Shown here: one piece after another, positions 52,178-61,609 of the stretch
Layout: every line of letters begins with the position of its first letter
Position numbering within the stretch: position 1 is the stretch's first letter
DNA from: Aeromicrobium flavum
GTDB taxonomy: Bacteria > Actinomycetota > Actinomycetes > Propionibacteriales > Nocardioidaceae
Direction of reading: 5' to 3'
DNA: 64,000 bases
Assembly: GCF_007992115.1 (NCBI RefSeq)
Contig: NZ_BJZQ01000001.1
Location: forward strand, 310,001 to 374,000
Position numbers and translations under genes: made by a program
The notes under the pieces: model-generated
Databases searched by the model: none
Seen by the model: the letters and a program-made list of their open reading frames with translations, nothing else
Told to the model about the DNA's origin: nothing

Positions 52178-53089
52178 GTGAGCACCGAGAACCTCCCCAC
52201 CGACCCGTCCACCACCGGCAGTGCGCGGGTCAAGCGCGGCATGGCCGAGATGCTGAAGGGCGGCGTCATCATGGACGTCGTCAACGCCGAGCAGGCCAAG
52301 ATCGCCGAGGACGCGGGCGCCGTCGCCGTCATGGCGCTCGAGCGCGTCCCCGCGGACATCCGCTCGCAGGGCGGCGTCGCCCGCATGAGCGACCCCGACC
52401 TGATCGACGGCATCATCGAGGCCGTCTCGATCCCCGTCATGGCCAAGGCCCGCATCGGCCACTTCGTCGAGTCGCAGGTCCTGCAGAGCTTGGGCGTCGA
52501 CTACATCGACGAGTCCGAGGTCCTGACCCCGGCCGACTACGAGAACCACATCGACAAGTGGGCCTTCACGGTGCCCTTCGTCTGTGGCGCCACCAACCTG
52601 GGCGAGGCGCTGCGCCGCATCAACGAGGGTGCGGCCATGATTCGCTCCAAGGGCGAGGCCGGCACCGGCGACGTCTCCAACGCGACGGGCCACATGCGCA
52701 AGATCCGCGCCGAGCTGCGCCGGTTGCAGAGCCTGCCGAAGGACGAGCTGTTCGTGGCGGCCAAGGAGCTGCAGGCGCCGTACGAGCTCGTCGTCGAGGT
52801 CGCCGAGGCCGGCAAGCTCCCGGTGGTGCTGTTCACTGCCGGCGGCATCGCCACCCCCGCCGACGCCGCGATGATGATGCAGCTGGGCGCCGAGGGCGTG
52901 TTCGTCGGCTCGGGCATCTTCAAGTCGGGCAACCCGGCCGAGCGTGCCGCCGCGATCGTCAAGGCCACGACGTTCTTCGACGATCCCGACGTGATCGCCA
53001 AGGTCTCGCGCGGTCTGGGCGAGGCGATGGTCGGCATCAACGTCGACGAGATCCCCGAGCCGCACCGCCTCGAGACTCGCGGTTGGTGA
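52178..53089 (+). CDS. pdxS: Pyridoxal 5'-phosphate synthase subunit PdxS
   Basis: 303 residues. Makes PLP from ribose 5-phosphate, glyceraldehyde 3-phosphate and ammonia. Marks are [41 protein letters not shown] (catalytic lysine), [13 protein letters not shown] and the second lysine region with [11 protein letters not shown]. Usually next to pdxT, but here 4.2 kb of exported-protein genes separate them. A strong terminator follows at 53115-53139, so pdxS is monocistronic. Confidence 0.97.
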   Translation: MSTENLPTDPSTTGSARVKRGMAEMLKGGVIMDVVNAEQAKIAEDAGAVAVMALERVPADIRSQGGVARMSDPDLIDGIIEAVSIPVMAKARIGHFVESQVLQSLGVDYIDESEVLTPADYENHIDKWAFTVPFVCGATNLGEALRRINEGAAMIRSKGEAGTGDVSNATGHMRKIRAELRRLQSLPKDELFVAAKELQAPYELVVEVAEAGKLPVVLFTAGGIATPADAAMMMQLGAEGVFVGSGIFKSGNPAERAAAIVKATTFFDDPDVIAKVSRGLGEAMVGINVDEIPEPHRLETRGW

Positions 53090-53114
53090 CGTCCCGCCGT
53101 TACACTCGTCACAC

Positions 53115-53139
53115 CGCCCCCCGGACTTTCCGGGGGGCG
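53115..53139 (+). terminator. Strong intrinsic terminator after pdxS
   Basis: CGCCCCCCGGA / TCCGGGGGGCG, a perfect 11-bp stem with a three-base loop CTT, followed by TTGTGCATTT. It insulates pdxS from the inserted cluster. Confidence 0.85.
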
Positions 53140-53183
53140 TTGTGCATTTCCGGGACCTTTGACCCCAAAGGAGGGTGCCGGTA

Positions 53184-53315
53184 GTCACTTCGGGGGGTGA
53201 CCTGTGTCCCATTCCGTCACGGGATGTGACGCAGAAGCGATATTTCTTCTCGATTCAGCGTCATATCTGCGTCATTTCGTCGTTACAGTAATGACATGAG
53301 TGACAACTGTTACTC
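53184..53315. promoter_or_regulatory. Repeat-rich control region of the SipW-type cluster
   Basis: A lower-GC region with several candidate operators: GTCAC/GTGAC arms at 53184-53201, CGTCAC-gggat-GTGACG at 53215-53231 (resembles a CRP/GlxR-like half-site pair), direct repeats GCGTCAT at 53258-53264 and 53269-53275 (11-base spacing), and an 18-base dyad GAGTgACA-ac-TGTtACTC at 53298-53315. It lies 44 to 175 bases before the first cluster gene and has no ORF. Confidence 0.5.
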
Positions 53316-53358
53316 AAGTGATCGATGGTCGGTCATACCCCTGACGTAGGAGATGAAG

Positions 53359-53886
53359 ATGAAGAAGTCCACCAAGGGCGCCGTCGCCGCCGGAGCGTCC
53401 GCTGTCCTGCTGCTGGGTGGCGCGGGCTCCCTCGCGTACTGGAACGCCAACGGCAGCATCGCCGGTGGATCCATCAGCTCGGGCACCTTGACCCTGACGC
53501 CGAAGAACGTGGGCACCTGGACCCTCAACGGCACCACGGTGACCGGCACCCCGACGATCGTCCCGGGCGACGAGCTCGTCTACACGGGCTCGTACACGAT
53601 CGGCGCGACCGGCAACAACATCCGCGGCAACCTCACCGTCACCGGCGGCACGGGCACGCCGTGGGCCGGCTCGACGATGACGTCGACCTTCAAGCTCGAC
53701 ACCACGACGATCACGACGGCCACGCCGATCACCGCCGCGCAGAACGGCAAGGACGTCTCGGCCGAGATCCGGATCGACTTCCCCTTCGGCTCGTCGGTCG
53801 ACAACAACTCGCAGTCCAAGTCGGTCACGCTCTCCAACGTCGGTATCGCACTCGTCCAGACGGACGCCTCGCCCGTCATCCCCTGA
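53359..53886 (+). CDS. Exported protein with SipW-type (alternate) signal peptide, TasA/camelysin-like
   Basis: 175 residues. The signal has a basic start MKKSTKG, hydrophobic VAAGASAVLLLGGAGSLA and then the SipW-type junction AYWNANGSIAGGSISSG. The mature part is a Thr/Gly-rich beta-type domain (LTLTPKNVGTW, VPGDELVYTGSYTIG) like actinobacterial alternate-signal exported proteins and, more distantly, TasA/camelysin. TAGGAG touches an ATG at 53353 with no gap but stands six bases from ATG 53359, so the latter is the better start. Probably a surface or fibre-type subunit released by the next gene's peptidase. Confidence 0.78.
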   Translation: MKKSTKGAVAAGASAVLLLGGAGSLAYWNANGSIAGGSISSGTLTLTPKNVGTWTLNGTTVTGTPTIVPGDELVYTGSYTIGATGNNIRGNLTVTGGTGTPWAGSTMTSTFKLDTTTITTATPITAAQNGKDVSAEIRIDFPFGSSVDNNSQSKSVTLSNVGIALVQTDASPVIP

Positions 53887-53903
53887 GCTGAGCTGAGCTG
53901 AGC
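53884..53903 (+). repeat. Pentanucleotide TGAGC x4 starting at a stop codon
   Basis: Four perfect copies of TGAGC. The first three bases are the stop codon of the exported-protein gene. Length change by slippage would not alter that protein but would change spacing to the peptidase gene 33 bases later. Confidence 0.9.
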
Positions 53904-53936
53904 AGCACCGACCATCGAACGAGGAAGGCCACGAGG

Positions 53937-54512
53937 ATGACGACGCACACGACCGCACCGAAGCGCACCAGCGCGCTCGGTCGGGTCGGTCAGGCACTTG
54001 CCTGGGTCGTCATCCTCGGGGCCGTCTCGGTCATCGCGGTGGGTGTCCTGATCCCCAGGATCGGCGGCGCCACGCCGTACACGATCCTGACCGGATCGAT
54101 GAAGCCGCAGTACCCGCCGGGAACCCTCGTGGTGGTCAAGCCGACCCCCGTCGAGAAGATCGGCGTCGGAACCGTCATCACCTACCAGCTGAAGTCGGGC
54201 GAGCCCACCGTCGTGACGCACCGCGTCGTCTCGGTCGGATACGCCTCGGACGGCGAGCCGTCCTTCGTCACGCGCGGCGACGCGAACCAGGATCCGGATC
54301 TCGAGCCGGTCCGGCCGGTCCAGATCAAGGGAACGCTCTGGTACGCGGTCCCGAAGCTGGGTTGGATGAGCAACGCCCTCGGCCAGGACCAGCGGAACTC
54401 GGCCGTCTACGTCGTGGCTGGCGGACTGGGCCTGTACTCGGTGTGGATGCTCGGTGGCGCGCTGCGCGACCGGGTGCGCCCCCGGCGGATGCCCGAAGAG
54501 ACCGATTCATGA
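53937..54512 (+). CDS. SipW-like (ER/archaeal-type) signal peptidase I
   Basis: 191 residues. Two membrane helices (about 18-40 and 152-172) flank an extracytoplasmic domain. The catalytic serine is in ILTGSMKPQYP (Ser about 54), and the base is a histidine, THRVVSV, instead of the lysine of common bacterial peptidases; GDANQDPD is the conserved third block. This Ser-His type processes alternate signal peptides such as that of the gene just upstream. RBS GAGGAAGG lies before ATG 53937. ATGA overlap with the following gene. Confidence 0.88.
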   Translation: MTTHTTAPKRTSALGRVGQALAWVVILGAVSVIAVGVLIPRIGGATPYTILTGSMKPQYPPGTLVVVKPTPVEKIGVGTVITYQLKSGEPTVVTHRVVSVGYASDGEPSFVTRGDANQDPDLEPVRPVQIKGTLWYAVPKLGWMSNALGQDQRNSAVYVVAGGLGLYSVWMLGGALRDRVRPRRMPEETDS

Positions 54513-55156
54513 GGGGGCTGTTGGTGACGGTGTTGACGACCGGGCTTCTGTGCGGAGCCGTCGCGCCCGCGGCGGCCGACGACCGGATCGCCCTGAGTGC
54601 CGACGGCACGGTGTGGGCCGATCGCCTCATCGAGCCGCTCTTCGACCCGAGCGTCGTCTGGGTGCCGGGTGACACGCGCACCGCGTCGTTCTGGGTGCGG
54701 AACCAGGCACAGTCCAACGCGAGCCTCACGGCGACCGTGCGATCCGAGGACGGCGACGACCTGATGTCCTCGAGGCAGGTCACGTTGCGAGCCCGCAGCG
54801 GCGGCCCCTGGGTCACCCTGCGCAACGGCACCCCGTCCGGCGGACTCACCTCGGTCAGCATCAAGCCCGGCTCGGCCGTCCGCGTCGACGTGCAGGCCGC
54901 CCTCGACCCCGCGGCCTCCAACGCCTCGCAGGCGAGCTCGCTCGACCTGGGGTTCGACGTCCGGCTCGCCGAGGCGGTCGACGAGACGGCGAACGACACG
55001 GACGGGTCGGACGACGAGTCCGGCTCCGCCGGCTGGTTGCCGGACACGGGCTCGGGAACCCCCCTGATACTGGTGTGGATGGCAGGAATCGCCATGGCCG
55101 TCGGTGCCGCCCTTGCGGCCGCCGGACGGCGCGAGAAGGAAAGTGAAGATGTCTGA
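54509..55156 (+). CDS. LPDTG-type surface protein of the SipW cluster
   Basis: 215 residues. Ordinary Sec signal peptide (LLVTVLTTGLLCGAVAPAAA), an Ig-like beta domain (ASFWVRNQAQSNASLTATV, then VSIKPGSAVRVDVQ), an Asp/Ser/Thr-rich stretch (about 160-178) and a C-terminal sorting-type end: LPDTGSG, a membrane helix (about 185-207) and a charged tail RREKESEDV. Sortase would link it to the cell wall; if none acts, it is simply membrane-anchored. No sortase gene is in this window. It could anchor or cap the two SipW-released proteins. Confidence 0.78.
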   Translation: MRGLLVTVLTTGLLCGAVAPAAADDRIALSADGTVWADRLIEPLFDPSVVWVPGDTRTASFWVRNQAQSNASLTATVRSEDGDDLMSSRQVTLRARSGGPWVTLRNGTPSGGLTSVSIKPGSAVRVDVQAALDPAASNASQASSLDLGFDVRLAEAVDETANDTDGSDDESGSAGWLPDTGSGTPLILVWMAGIAMAVGAALAAAGRREKESEDV

Positions 55157-55838
55157 GACCACCGCGACCACCGTGCGCGAGGTGCTGCGCCGTGCGTGGC
55201 ACCGGATCGCCTCGGTCCAGGTCCGCCTGCTGCTGTCCCTGGGGCTCGTCCTCGGCTTCGCCGCCGTGGGCACGAGCGCCTACTGGGCCGACAACGCCAC
55301 CTTCACCACCGGCAAGATCGAGGCCGGCAGCCTCGACCTGCAGTTGGGTGGTCGGAACCCCGCGACCGGCGTGGTCGAGTGGTCGGCCGTCGGGCTGAAC
55401 CAGAACTGGAACTACTCGGTGCTGCAGCTCGACAACGTCTCGCCCGGCGAGTCGGTCGCCATGGAGCTCCACATCCGCAACGTCGGCTCGACGCCGCTGA
55501 CCTTCACCGGCGCCGGCACCTCGACCACGGACGACCTGAACCCGTACCTCACCGCCACGACCCGGCTCGGCGGAGTGGCCTCCAACACGGGTACGCGTGA
55601 CGCGGTGAACCGGACCGGCACGTGCTCGGCGGGTACCGCGACGTGGTGGACGGACCACCCGCTCTCGACCACACCCCGAGTCGTGACTCCCGGTAACGCC
55701 CCGATCACGCTGGCGGCCAACGCGCAGATTCAGGTCTGCATGCTGGCGGGCCTCTTGTCCACCACGCCCAACACCTTCCAGGGCAAGTCGACCTCCATCC
55801 AGGTCACGCTGAACGGGAAACAGGTCGGCGCGCCGTGA
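55149..55838 (+). CDS. Second exported protein with SipW-type signal peptide
   Basis: 229 residues. After a basic leader (REVLRRAWHRIAS) comes the hydrophobic VRLLLSLGLVLGFAAVG and the SipW-type junction TSAYWADNATFTTGKIEAGS, followed by LDLQLGG. The mature region is beta-rich (VAMELHIRNVGSTPLTFTG) with a Cys pair (about 157 and 197) that may form a disulfide. It resembles the product at 53359-53886 in its signal and fold type but is longer. RBS GAAGGA precedes ATG 55149 inside the previous gene; its stop overlaps the next gene (GTGA). Confidence 0.78.
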   Translation: MSETTATTVREVLRRAWHRIASVQVRLLLSLGLVLGFAAVGTSAYWADNATFTTGKIEAGSLDLQLGGRNPATGVVEWSAVGLNQNWNYSVLQLDNVSPGESVAMELHIRNVGSTPLTFTGAGTSTTDDLNPYLTATTRLGGVASNTGTRDAVNRTGTCSAGTATWWTDHPLSTTPRVVTPGNAPITLAANAQIQVCMLAGLLSTTPNTFQGKSTSIQVTLNGKQVGAP

Positions 55839-57271
55839 TCCCGCCGCGTCTGACGCGGGTGCTGTCCCTCGTCGGCAACACCGTCCTCTGGGTGGCGGCC
55901 GTCCTGGGCGCGATCTCGCTGGTCCTCGGTCTGGCGACGGTCGTCGCTGGGGTGCAGCCTCTCGTGTTCCGCTCCAGCTCGATGGCGCCCGCCATCGAGG
56001 CGGGGGCGCTGGGCCTGGCCCGCACGGTCGACGCCGATGAGGTCAAGGTCGACGACATCGTCTCCGTGACCAACACCGACGGTATCCGCGTGACGCACCG
56101 CGTCGTCAAGGTCACCACGGGTGCCGGCGACCAGGTCAGTCTCACCCTGCAAGGCGACGCGAACCGCGGCCCCGACGAGGAGCCATACCTCGTCACGGAG
56201 GTCGACCGCGTCTTTTTCGACGTCCCCTACCTGGGCTACCTCGCCAACTGGTTGTCCAGCCCGTGGGCGATGTTCGCGGCCGGTCTACTCGTGGCGCTCG
56301 TGATCGCGAATCTGTGGCGCCGTCCAGGTTCGGACACGGGACGTCGCGCCAAAGGCGGGTCCGCGGCGGCGACGGTGGCCGCCGTGGGTCTGGCCGCGGC
56401 CTCGCTGATGCCGGTGCCCCGAACCGAGGCGTTCTTCACCGATCCTGCCATGTTCGAGGCCGGGCAGATCCACGCCCACCTCGTGCGGATCTTCGACTGG
56501 GGATCGCCTGTCTGCAGCACGGATGCGGGCGGCAACTCCGTCACTCTCAGGACGCTCGTCGCCTCGCCGCGCTACCAACAGGTCTGGTACGTCGCCCCGG
56601 AGGGACAGCCCCTGCCGGCCACCCCGGTGCTGCGCATCTCGCCGCCGGGCCCTCTCGACACCCCCGTCGCGACCCAGATCACGAGGACGATGCTCGGCGG
56701 TGCCGCAGCCACGGCCGGCAACTACCAGGTCGTCGGGCGCTCCGAACTCAAGGGGAGCGGAACGACGCCGTGGTTCTCCGAGAGCACACGCAGCGCGACC
56801 GTCTCGATCACCTCCGGCGGAGCGCTGCAATGCGGCACTGTCAACCTTCCGCCGGCGATCGTGTTCACCACGCCGCCGAACGGGGCGACCTATACGTCTC
56901 CGTCAGCCGCGCTGGCCGCGACGCGTGCGTCATGTGCCCAGAACGCGGCACCTTGCGGTACAGCGACGGACAGTGACGGCATCCTCCGCGTTGAGTACCG
57001 GCTCCAGCGCAACAACTTCTGGCTCAACCGATGCTGGGATCCGGACTCCGGCTATCCCATCTTCATTGGGTGTGGCACGTGGCGCCCGGCCAGTGTCACC
57101 CCGGCGGTGCCCACTTCGGTTGCGACTCCGGTGTCGTGGCGTGTTCCGCTGATGGCCAACGGAACCTCGCCCCTGGCCGAGTCGGGCACGTACACGCTCT
57201 ACCTCCGAGTCACGGACAACTCGGCCGCGCGAACGGTCTCCGAGCGCACCATCCAGTTCACGATCGGGTGA
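55835..57271 (+). CDS. SipW-like signal peptidase fused to an exported beta-domain protein with its own SipW-type junction
   Basis: 478 residues. Residues 1-160 form an ER-type signal peptidase: helix (15-40), serine in [17 protein letters not shown] (about 49-50), histidine in [22 protein letters not shown] and a closing helix (about 147-166). Next comes a second signal-like helix [20 protein letters not shown] and the junction [20 protein letters not shown], which matches the AYW-N/D...G-I pattern of the cluster's two SipW substrates. The remainder (about 220-478) is an Ig-like secreted region with six Cys and a final [12 protein letters not shown] strand. It may process itself. Confidence 0.8.
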   Translation: MIPPRLTRVLSLVGNTVLWVAAVLGAISLVLGLATVVAGVQPLVFRSSSMAPAIEAGALGLARTVDADEVKVDDIVSVTNTDGIRVTHRVVKVTTGAGDQVSLTLQGDANRGPDEEPYLVTEVDRVFFDVPYLGYLANWLSSPWAMFAAGLLVALVIANLWRRPGSDTGRRAKGGSAAATVAAVGLAAASLMPVPRTEAFFTDPAMFEAGQIHAHLVRIFDWGSPVCSTDAGGNSVTLRTLVASPRYQQVWYVAPEGQPLPATPVLRISPPGPLDTPVATQITRTMLGGAAATAGNYQVVGRSELKGSGTTPWFSESTRSATVSITSGGALQCGTVNLPPAIVFTTPPNGATYTSPSAALAATRASCAQNAAPCGTATDSDGILRVEYRLQRNNFWLNRCWDPDSGYPIFIGCGTWRPASVTPAVPTSVATPVSWRVPLMANGTSPLAESGTYTLYLRVTDNSAARTVSERTIQFTIG

Positions 57272-57287
57272 ATCGCTACTCCGCAAT

Positions 57288-57293
57288 TACACT
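57288..57293 (+). promoter_or_regulatory. -10 box of pdxT
   Basis: TACACT ends six bases before GTG 57300, so pdxT has its own leaderless promoter separate from the upstream cluster. Confidence 0.55.
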
Positions 57294-57299
57294 CTGCGG

Positions 57300-57893
57300 G
57301 TGACCTCCATCGGTGTGTTCGCCCTCCAGGGCGACGTGCGCGAGCACTTACAGGCTCTCGAGCGACTCGGCGTCGACGCGTTCGGCGTTCGGCGTCCCGA
57401 GGAGCTCGAACGCTGCGACGGCCTGATCATCCCCGGCGGCGAGTCCACGACGATGGGCAAGCTGGCGCGCATCTTCGACCTCTTCGACCCGCTCGTCGAG
57501 CGCATCCACGGCGGCATGCCCACGTTCGGCACGTGTGCCGGGATGATCATGCTGGCCGAGAAGATCGAGGACGGGATCATCGGTCAGGAGACGTTCGGCG
57601 GGCTCGACATCACGGTGCGCCGCAACGCCTTCGGCCGCCAGGTCGACTCCTTCGAGACCGACCTCGAGTTCGCCGACCTGGCCGACCCGGTGCACGCGGT
57701 GTTCATCCGGGCGCCGTGGGTCGAGTCGGGCTCGTCCGACGTCGAAGTCCTCGCGACCGTTCACGGGGGAGAGGCCGACGGTAGAATCGTGGCGGTTCGG
57801 CAGCGCCACCTCATGGCGACGTCGTTCCACCCCGAGGTCGGCGACGATGATCGAGTGCACGGACTGTTCGTCGACCTGGTGAAGCAGACCTAG
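57300..57893 (+). CDS. pdxT: Pyridoxal 5'-phosphate synthase glutaminase subunit PdxT
   Basis: 197 residues. Class I glutaminase that feeds ammonia to Pdx[27 protein letters not shown], the nucleophile in [12 protein letters not shown] (Cys about 80) and catalytic His/Glu in TSFHPEVG fit PdxT. GTG start lies six bases after TACACT, so it can be made without the inserted cluster. YebC follows 19 bases after the stop. Confidence 0.95.
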   Translation: MTSIGVFALQGDVREHLQALERLGVDAFGVRRPEELERCDGLIIPGGESTTMGKLARIFDLFDPLVERIHGGMPTFGTCAGMIMLAEKIEDGIIGQETFGGLDITVRRNAFGRQVDSFETDLEFADLADPVHAVFIRAPWVESGSSDVEVLATVHGGEADGRIVAVRQRHLMATSFHPEVGDDDRVHGLFVDLVKQT

Positions 57894-57912
57894 GACTACG
57901 CAAAGGACACTC

Positions 57913-58671
57913 ATGTCGGGTCACTCCAAATGGGCCACCACGAAGCACAAGAAGGCTGCGATCGACGCCAAGCGCGGCAAGCTCTTCGCCAAGCTCATCA
58001 AGAACATCGAGGTCGCGGCGCGCACGGGCGGACCTGACCCTGACGGCAACCCCACGCTGTACGACGCGATCCAGAAGGCCAAGAAGCAGTCCGTCCCCAA
58101 CGACAACATCGACCGCGCCGTCAAGCGCGGCGGTGGCGCCGAAGGCGGCGGGGCCGACTACACGACGATCATGTACGAGGGCTACGGCCCCAGCGGCGTC
58201 GCGTTCCTGATCGAGTGCCTCACCGACAACAAGAACCGGGCCGCCATGGAGGTCCGCACCGCGATGACCCGCAACGGCGGCACGATGGCCGACCCGGGCT
58301 CGGTCTCCTACATGTTCGGTCGCAAGGGCATCATCATCGTTCCGGCCGAGCAGGAGGGCGGCCCGACGAACGAGGACGACGTGCTGATGGCCGTCCTCGA
58401 CGCCGGCGCCGAGGAGGTCAACGACCACGACGGCAGCTTCGAGGTCGTGTGCGAGCCCGGCGACCTGGTCGCGGTGCGCACGGCGCTGCAGGAGGCCGGC
58501 CTGGACTACGACTCCGCCGACGCCTCGTTCGTGCCGAGCGTGAACGTCGAGGTCGACGCCGAGGGCGCCGCCAAGGTCATCAAGCTGATCGACGCGCTCG
58601 AGGACAGCGACGACGTCCAGAACGTCTGGGCCAACTTCGACGCGCCGGACGAGGTCATGGCCGACCTCTGA
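57913..58671 (+). CDS. yebC: YebC/PmpR-family DNA-binding (translation/transcription-associated) protein
   Basis: 252 residues. Opening [21 protein letters not shown] (split by a short N-terminus) and the blocks [28 protein letters not shown] and [10 protein letters not shown] are invariant in the family. Cytoplasmic, reported as a regulator or as a factor helping ribosomes at difficult sequences. The usual place is pdxT-yebC-ruvC as here. RBS AAAGGA before ATG. Confidence 0.93.
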   Translation: MSGHSKWATTKHKKAAIDAKRGKLFAKLIKNIEVAARTGGPDPDGNPTLYDAIQKAKKQSVPNDNIDRAVKRGGGAEGGGADYTTIMYEGYGPSGVAFLIECLTDNKNRAAMEVRTAMTRNGGTMADPGSVSYMFGRKGIIIVPAEQEGGPTNEDDVLMAVLDAGAEEVNDHDGSFEVVCEPGDLVAVRTALQEAGLDYDSADASFVPSVNVEVDAEGAAKVIKLIDALEDSDDVQNVWANFDAPDEVMADL

Positions 58672-58696
58672 GGCTGCCGGGGGCCATGATGTGCCC

Positions 58697-59089
58697 ATGG
58701 ACCGGCACGTGCGCACCCCCGACGGCGTCGGGTGGACGGTGCGTGTCGGTCGTCCCGGCCTCCGAGGACGCGACGGCGACCTCGTGATCGGAGGGGGCGA
58801 GGGCGCCGGCGGCTTCGGGCCGCTGCTCGTGGTCGTCGGACTCGTTCTCCTCCTGGTGCTCACCCCGGTGCTGGTCAACAGCGGCCGCGGCTGGGTGCTG
58901 CTGGGACTCCCGGTCCTGGCCGTCGCCGGCTGGGTCCTGCTGGCGCGGTACCCGGTCGAACTGCGGCGCGACGGCTCGGCCAAGCCTCTCCACCGCACCT
59001 TGGTCGCCGGCCGGTCGGCGGCGCGCCGGGTGGCGGGGGAGCTGGCCGACGAGATCGCCCGCACGCCGGACGCGGAGCTCACCGGCTGA
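58697..59089 (+). CDS. Hypothetical membrane protein between yebC and ruvC
   Basis: 130 residues. Short N-terminal beta part ([18 protein letters not shown]), then two membrane helices (about 41-60 and 68-86) and a basic C-terminal helix ([20 protein letters not shown]). No family recognised. Start ATG 58697 is seven bases after a CATGAT box, a leaderless layout; a GTG two codons earlier is also in frame. A partial hairpin (about 59096-59121) follows its stop. Confidence 0.6.
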   Translation: MDRHVRTPDGVGWTVRVGRPGLRGRDGDLVIGGGEGAGGFGPLLVVVGLVLLLVLTPVLVNSGRGWVLLGLPVLAVAGWVLLARYPVELRRDGSAKPLHRTLVAGRSAARRVAGELADEIARTPDAELTG

Positions 59090-59134
59090 CCATCCCTCCC
59101 CGCGTGGCTACCCACGTCCGCGGGGACGACGGCC

Positions 59135-59140
59135 TAGGCT
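59135..59140 (+). promoter_or_regulatory. -10 box of the ruv operon
   Basis: TAGGCT ends seven bases before the ruvC ATG 59148; no RBS visible. LexA-type boxes were not seen. Confidence 0.5.
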
Positions 59141-59147
59141 GTCGAAC

Positions 59148-59678
59148 ATGCGTTCCCTTCGTGTGCTCGGTGTCGACCCCGGGCTGACGCGGTGCGGCGT
59201 CGGTGTCGTCGAGGGCAGCGTGGGCCGCCCGCTCGATCTCGTGGACGTCGGTGTCGTGCGCACCCCCGCCGACCTCGACCTCGCCAAGCGGCTGCTCCGG
59301 CTCGAGCGCGCGCTCGACGAGATCGTGGTCAGGCTGCGGCCCGACGTCGTGGCGGTCGAGCGGGTCTTCAGCCAGCACAACGTCAGCACCGTCATGGGCA
59401 CCGCCCAGGCCAGCGCGATCGCGATGCTCGTCGCCGCGCGCCACGGCGTGCCGGTGCAGCTGCACACGCCGTCCGAGGTCAAGGCCGCCGTCACCGGCAG
59501 CGGGCGTGCCGACAAGGCCCAGGTGGGCGCCATGGTCGCCCGCCTGCTGCGCCTCGACGCGCCGCCCAAGCCCGCCGACGCCGCCGACGCCTTGGCCCTG
59601 GCCATCTGCCACCTGTGGCGCGGGTCCGCCCAGAACCGGCTGGCCGCCGCCGTCGCCGCCGCGGGAGGCGCCCGATGA
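59148..59678 (+). CDS. ruvC: Holliday junction endonuclease RuvC
   Basis: 176 residues. Acidic catalytic residues are visible in [11 protein letters not shown] (Asp7), [11 protein letters not shown] (Glu) and the pair in [12 protein letters not shown]. Cuts Holliday junctions at the end of recombination. First gene of ruvC-ruvA-ruvB with ATGA overlaps. Confidence 0.95.
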   Translation: MRSLRVLGVDPGLTRCGVGVVEGSVGRPLDLVDVGVVRTPADLDLAKRLLRLERALDEIVVRLRPDVVAVERVFSQHNVSTVMGTAQASAIAMLVAARHGVPVQLHTPSEVKAAVTGSGRADKAQVGAMVARLLRLDAPPKPADAADALALAICHLWRGSAQNRLAAAVAAAGGAR

Positions 59679-60264
59679 TCGCCCACGTCCGCGGCACCGT
59701 CGCCACGGTCTCGCTCAACGCCGCCGTGCTCGACCTCGGTGGCGTCGGGTACCACGTGATGTGCACGCCGTCGACGATCGCCGACCTGCGGATCGGGCAG
59801 GAGGCCACGCTGTGGACCTCGATGGTCGTGCGTGAGGACTCGATGACGCTGTACGGCTTCGCCGACGCCGAGGAGCGCGACATGTTCGAGCTCGTCCAGA
59901 CGGCCAGCGGGGTCGGGCCCAAGGTCGCCCAGGCCATGCTCGCCGTCCTGCCGCCCGACCGGCTGCGCACCGCGATCGCGTCGTCCGACCACGCCACGCT
60001 GACCAAGGTCCCGGGCATCGGACGCAAGGGCGCCGAGCGGATCGTCGTCGAGCTCAAGGACCGGGTCGGCGCGATCGCGTCGTCCGCGTCCGTGTCCCCG
60101 GCCGCGGCCGGCTGGCGCGACCAGGTGCACGAGGCGCTGGTGGGGCTCGGCTGGTCCGCCAAGGACGCCGACGCCGCGATCGACCGCGTCGCCGACGGCG
60201 TGGGCGACGACCCCGACGTCTCCACGGTCCTGCGCGACGCCCTGCGATCGATGGACCGTGGCCG

Positions 60265-60268
<4 letters not shown>
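59675..60268 (+). CDS. ruvA: Holliday junction DNA helicase subunit RuvA
   Basis: 197 residues. Domain I oligonucleotide-binding strand MIAHVRGTV, two helix-hairpin-helix motifs ([16 protein letters not shown] and [15 protein letters not shown]) and a short C-terminal UBA-like domain that contacts RuvB ([16 protein letters not shown]). It tetramerises on the junction. ATGA overlap with ruvC and ruvB. Confidence 0.95.
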
Positions 60269-61326
<1,058 letters not shown>

Positions 61327-61336
61327 AGTTCATGCG

Positions 61337-61609
61337 GTGACGCCCGCCGACTTCATCCCCCTGGCCCTGCTCGCCGTCGTCTTCTTCCTGCTGATCATCC
61401 GCCCCATGCGCGAGCGGCAGCGCCAGTTCACGGCGCTCAAGAAGATGCAGGACGCCCTGGAGCCCGGCGCCCGCGTCATGATCAGCAGCGGCATCCACGG
61501 CATCATCCGCACCCTCGACGACGAGACCGTCGGCCTCGAGATCGCCCCGAACGTCGTCATCACCGTCGCTCGCGCCGCGGTCGCCGAGGTGTCGGACGCC
61601 CCGGGATGA
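61337..61609 (+). CDS. yajC: Preprotein translocase accessory subunit YajC
   Basis: 90 residues. One membrane helix (about 5-22, FIPLALLAVVFFLLIIRPMRERQRQ split) and the cytosolic region ALEPGARVMISSGIHGII, then VGLEIAPNVVITVARAAV, as in YajC. It normally sits before secD-secF, but here the next gene is apt with an ATGA overlap, and no secD or secF is present. GTG 61337 fits the TAGAGT box seven bases upstream. Confidence 0.88.
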   Translation: MTPADFIPLALLAVVFFLLIIRPMRERQRQFTALKKMQDALEPGARVMISSGIHGIIRTLDDETVGLEIAPNVVITVARAAVAEVSDAPG

